A stretch of DNA of 64,000 nucleotides from Siphonodentalium dalli. Lineage: Eukaryota > Mollusca > Scaphopoda > Gadilida > Siphonodentaliidae. The stretch lies in assembly GCA_032622095.1 (NCBI GenBank), contig CP136063.1, positions 71,529,980 to 71,593,979 on the forward strand, in the 5' to 3' direction. This document shows, one piece after another, positions 60,906-64,000 of this stretch; positions within the stretch are counted from its first letter, which is position 1; every line of letters begins with the position of its first letter. Below the pieces are notes generated by a model. It searched no databases. It was not told the origin of the DNA and worked only from the letters and a program-made list of their open reading frames with translations. Position numbers and translations under genes: made by a program.

Positions 60906-61782
60906 GTACACGTATGGGCACGTAGCGTCATAGTGGTGTCATGTATATGTTCCTGACTGATACCAGGGCCCTGTTTCATGAAGGCAACTTATGACATAGT
61001 TGGGACTTAAGATGGTCATAAGTTCAAACTTCAGTCATATGTGCGTTTCACGAAGATGGTCTTAACTTTGGTCTTAACTTTAAGACTGGTGTGAGGTGTC
61101 ATAAGATAATCTTAAAGTTAAGACCTACGTTGTGATCCGCAGTTGGTCCGAAATGTGGATGGGATCTAGTTCATGTATATATTATTATAAACACATTTAA
61201 CCGAATAACACCTTGCTAGCACGGAGGGGTGTTTCAGAAATGGTAGTAATTAATAACCAACTGGTAAACTATAACAGTGACGTGGCCAGTGGTTGCAAGA
61301 TTGGCGGGGTCTCCGCTACTAACTGTAAACCGCCAAGACCGGACTATATATACATTTCTAATTGCTGTTACAAAAAGAATATATTTACATAGAGTTGAAC
61401 ATCATTTGCGATTCAAATAACCCAATCGCACTGTAGACAATAATCATGTTGAGACAATTAGTCCGAACATTTTCACATCGAGGATAATAGTAAATGATTT
61501 ATACTCAGTTTTTTTTATAAATGCTTATGTCAGCTATTATTATTATTATTTACTTGCCTTTCTATATTATTATGTTATAATTTGATTGTAAAAATATATT
61601 GTATATGTACCCCATATATATATCAACAAGATAATAATACATAATATGTGTTATTTTATTATTATTATGTATATTATCATAATATATTAACTATGAAATA
61701 AAAAGATATATAGCATGTATATAGTATACGGACCGCGCGGGCACACCGGGATCCGCGAAAGAACATATAATATCACTGTGAA

Positions 61783-61882
61783 CTGGCCCACAGACCCCTG
61801 GGGGAATTACTAAAATACCAATATACCAGTGGTATAGTCTATATTGGTATTTAGTCATTTTCCCCAGGGGCCTGTGAACCGG
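61783..61882. repeat. Nested hairpin
   Basis: GGCCCACAGACCCCTGGGGG, then AATTACTAAAATACCAATATA, pairs with TATATTGGTATTTAGTCATT, then TTCCCCAGGGGCCTGTGAACC, around a loop of about 14 bases. Confidence 0.75.
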
Positions 61883-62203
61883 CCGTCTGTTCACGTGTTG
61901 TTAATTATAAACGCTCTTTATTAGAAGTCGTTGATTTGGTTTTTATTAAAATATATATGCAGAATGTCGTTCAACGTAACGTACTTTCGAAGTTCATACG
62001 CAGTTTGTTAATTATAACAGGCGTTTAGCACATTTGTCAACAGAACCAGAGCAAATGGCACTAACATCATTTATATATGGCTTCTACAAGTATGTCTCAG
62101 ATTGGAAATAAGTCTATTTGGAGCACGATATGAAGTCCTATTCACATTATAGCAATATAAATAAAGAGCGTTTTGTGTTAGTATTCCATGAATGTTGGCA
62201 ATC

Positions 62204-62218
62204 AATAAAGAGCGTTTA
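62204..62218 (+). repeat. AATAAAGAGCGTTTA motif, representative copy
   Basis: The same 15-mer is at 2570, 18251 and 29347 (plus strand) and 61908-61922 (complement). One-or-two-mismatch copies are at about 18208 and 62160. At 18.2 and 62.2 kb two copies are spaced 42-44 bp apart. Confidence 0.8.
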
Positions 62219-62878
62219 GCTCAGTGCTTCCATTGTGGTGTATTGTATGTGTATGCCGTGTTGGCGACATATTCGGTTTCCTGGTATTATAGATGCTTCA
62301 AAGACGTATAATGTATTAGAACCTCATATCAGCATTGAAAGGAGCGAACATATGTCTCGCGTCGCTTTAATGGCATGTTATATGGGTGAAGGTTCACATT
62401 CTGAGTTAGGATGTATAAGTCCCTTTAATAACTGAAATAATATATTTGAGCTCGATACGTTTGTATAAAATAGGCATTGGAAGCATGCAGCTATGTGTGG
62501 ATGGGGTCTGACGCGAAAACACAGTTAAAAAGCGCGCTCGTGCAGTTAAGTATATGCACCAGTCATTATACTGATTATCGCCCTTGCATTAAAATTTCAT
62601 AATTATTCTTAGACACGCCCTAGTATCTGTCACCAGACACTGTACCTAGGCATATAACACACACAGAACCAACATTTTCTGTGCATAGCTGTAATAAATT
62701 GTCGAGAGCCAGTCTAAAAGCGCGCGAACTTAAATTACTACTTAAGTAGGACTTAATCTTGTTTTGTGAAACGCGTTCTTGAAACGGAAAAGTTACATCA
62801 TAAGATCCACCTTAGATCTTAGATTAAGTCCATCTTAAGATAATCTTATGACATTGCTTCATGAAACAGGCCCCTGGT

Positions 62879-63780
62879 TTATTTCGTTTCGTTGTTTACT
62901 CCGAGCTCACGCAACGTCCCCAACACCTCACGCGTTATGGTGAACTAAGAACTTATTCTGGCAGAGATTGGGTTTACTCTTAATGTTTTAGTCGTGTTTT
63001 TATTGCTGATTAAAATGCGTCTACGAAAATAGACAACATAAAATACAAGACAGATAACTCTATATATCCTAGCTCACGCTTCCGAAGTCCATCGCTATGG
63101 AATTTCAATATAGTTAACCGACTATTGACTCATGGAAATGTTGGGCCTGCAACACGCGTTATTTCCAAACTAGCTGGCGACTTTGTAAATTTTGATAGGC
63201 GTAACACATGTTATTGAATAAACATAGGAAGGCAGTGTAATTCATCGAAATTTATGACAAATGGTGCAAATTTCAACTTAATGCATATTTTGTTGTGTTT
63301 ATATTTGGTTAATTTCACGACATCGTCAGTTTTAACCAAATATTAGCCATAGTATTATCCGTATACAACCGATCAAATGGGGAGAGAACCGACTCGATTA
63401 AGAGAGAATCCAAACAAATATCAAAACTCGCATTTTCGTCGTTGTTATGACTCGCATAATGAAATTTTCATTATTATTACGCTCATTTGGGGCCACCGAT
63501 TGTGAGGGGAATGGAAAAATTAATCGAATTATCAGCCCAAATAGCTCAAAAATTACGTTTTAACTGTCAAAAACTCGCGAAAATGTATAATGTCGATCAT
63601 AAATCTGTCAAGAACCATCACAAACCGGCGATAGAACGACTTCCGATATAACAGTTCCTACAAAGTGATATATAGGGAGAAAATGTTTATACTCACATTA
63701 TATACCGAATTAAACGTGGCCTCGTGCAGCAGGCAGTGACATACATGTATAATTGACCTATAAAATCTTCATTTTTGAAG
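62879..63780. other. End of gene B intron 4, nothing recognised
   Basis: Unique-looking AT-rich sequence up to the exon 5 acceptor. The last 143 bases after exon 5 (63858-64000) are intron 5. Confidence 0.5.
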
Positions 63781-63857
63781 GTTTTGTGCCAGTTGTGGAA
63801 TATCCAGTTTATGTGGCGACTAAAGGAGGCGTTCTTGGATATACGCGGTCTCTAGCC
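63781..63857 (+). CDS. HPGD: HPGD-like SDR gene B, exon 5 (last exon in window)
   Basis: Acceptor GAAG, donor GCC|GTAAGT. It encodes residues 140-165 and includes the catalytic YxxxK motif as YVATK (Y150, K154) followed by GGVLGYTRSLA. It ends in phase 0, which is also the phase in which the HPGD exon-6 homologue at 43039 begins. No further coding follows to base 64000, so the gene is truncated by the window edge. Confidence 0.92.
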
Positions 63858-64000
63858 GTAAGTATATTATGATGTTCTCGATAATCGTGGGTTTGGTCGA
63901 TGAGTAAAGTTCATGCCTTAAAATGGTTGTCAGTTATATACATTTGAAGTTATGAACACGCATACTGAGTTCGTGGCACTCCGTGCTTCCATAATTTTGG

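Larger units (their letters stand above)
60962..62878. mobile_element. TIR element in gene B intron 4, about 1.9 kb
   Basis: Left end ACCAGGGCCCTGTTTCATGA and inverted right end TCATGAAACAGGCCCCTGGT. Subterminal words GGTCTTAACTTT and CATAAGATAATCTTAA occur in both ends. GGGCC-CTGTTTCA-type ends recall Harbinger/ISL2EU-like MITEs, but no clear target duplication is visible. The interior contains a nested hairpin at 61783-61882 and three AATAAAGAGCG motifs. Confidence 0.6.

Noticed and set aside
1-64000. tRNA, rRNA or autonomous transposase genes
   Set aside because: No A/B-box pair, rRNA core or DDE/reverse-transcriptase motif was recognised by eye; a covariance-model and profile search would be needed to exclude them.

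Overview
The window is 64 kb of AT-rich eukaryotic nuclear DNA, almost all intronic or intergenic, with long introns, GT-AG splice sites and very many non-autonomous mobile elements. There is one 100-N scaffold gap. The short palindromes TACATGTA and TACCGGTA and the homopolymer C runs (13-29 nt) are unusually common. The only securely recognisable genes are a TRPN/NompC-type ankyrin-repeat mechanosensory channel and 15-hydroxyprostaglandin dehydrogenase (HPGD)-like short-chain dehydrogenases. This fits an invertebrate animal. An invertebrate deuterostome or a lophotrochozoan is possible, but the species cannot be fixed from the sequence alone.

Layout. 0-24 kb: repeats and mobile elements (self-complementary GGTACC-rich and ACCGCGGT-rich elements, two hAT-type MITEs with perfect 8-bp target duplications, a 3.6-kb element with 0.4-kb inverted arms, and ~150-bp tandem arrays). 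Only short, unassigned candidate exons are seen, near 4.6, 5.5 and 12.4 kb. 24-34 kb: two consecutive ankyrin exons of a TRPN/nompC gene on the minus strand (32860-32958, then 29162-29275), with foldback elements in and around their intron. 34-43 kb: a piggyBac-like element, a perfect 42-bp palindrome, degenerate tandem arrays and the scaffold gap. 43-49 kb: the last two exons of an HPGD-like gene on the plus strand (43039-43184 and 48597-48729, stop included). Their intron holds a 46-bp minisatellite that begins exactly at the 5' splice site. 50-64 kb: exons 1-5 of an HPGD-like gene on the plus strand (49996-63857), open at the window's end, with an intron-exon layout like that of vertebrate HPGD.

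The HPGD exons therefore lie in the order 6-7-1-2-3-4-5. Either two genes are arranged head-to-tail and the 5' half of the first is missing (perhaps in the gap), or one gene has been broken up by an assembly error or rearrangement. A decayed copy of the exon-4 splice acceptor inside intron 1 of the second gene shows that local duplication has happened here. No complete gene, tRNA, rRNA, CRISPR array or autonomous transposase was recognised.
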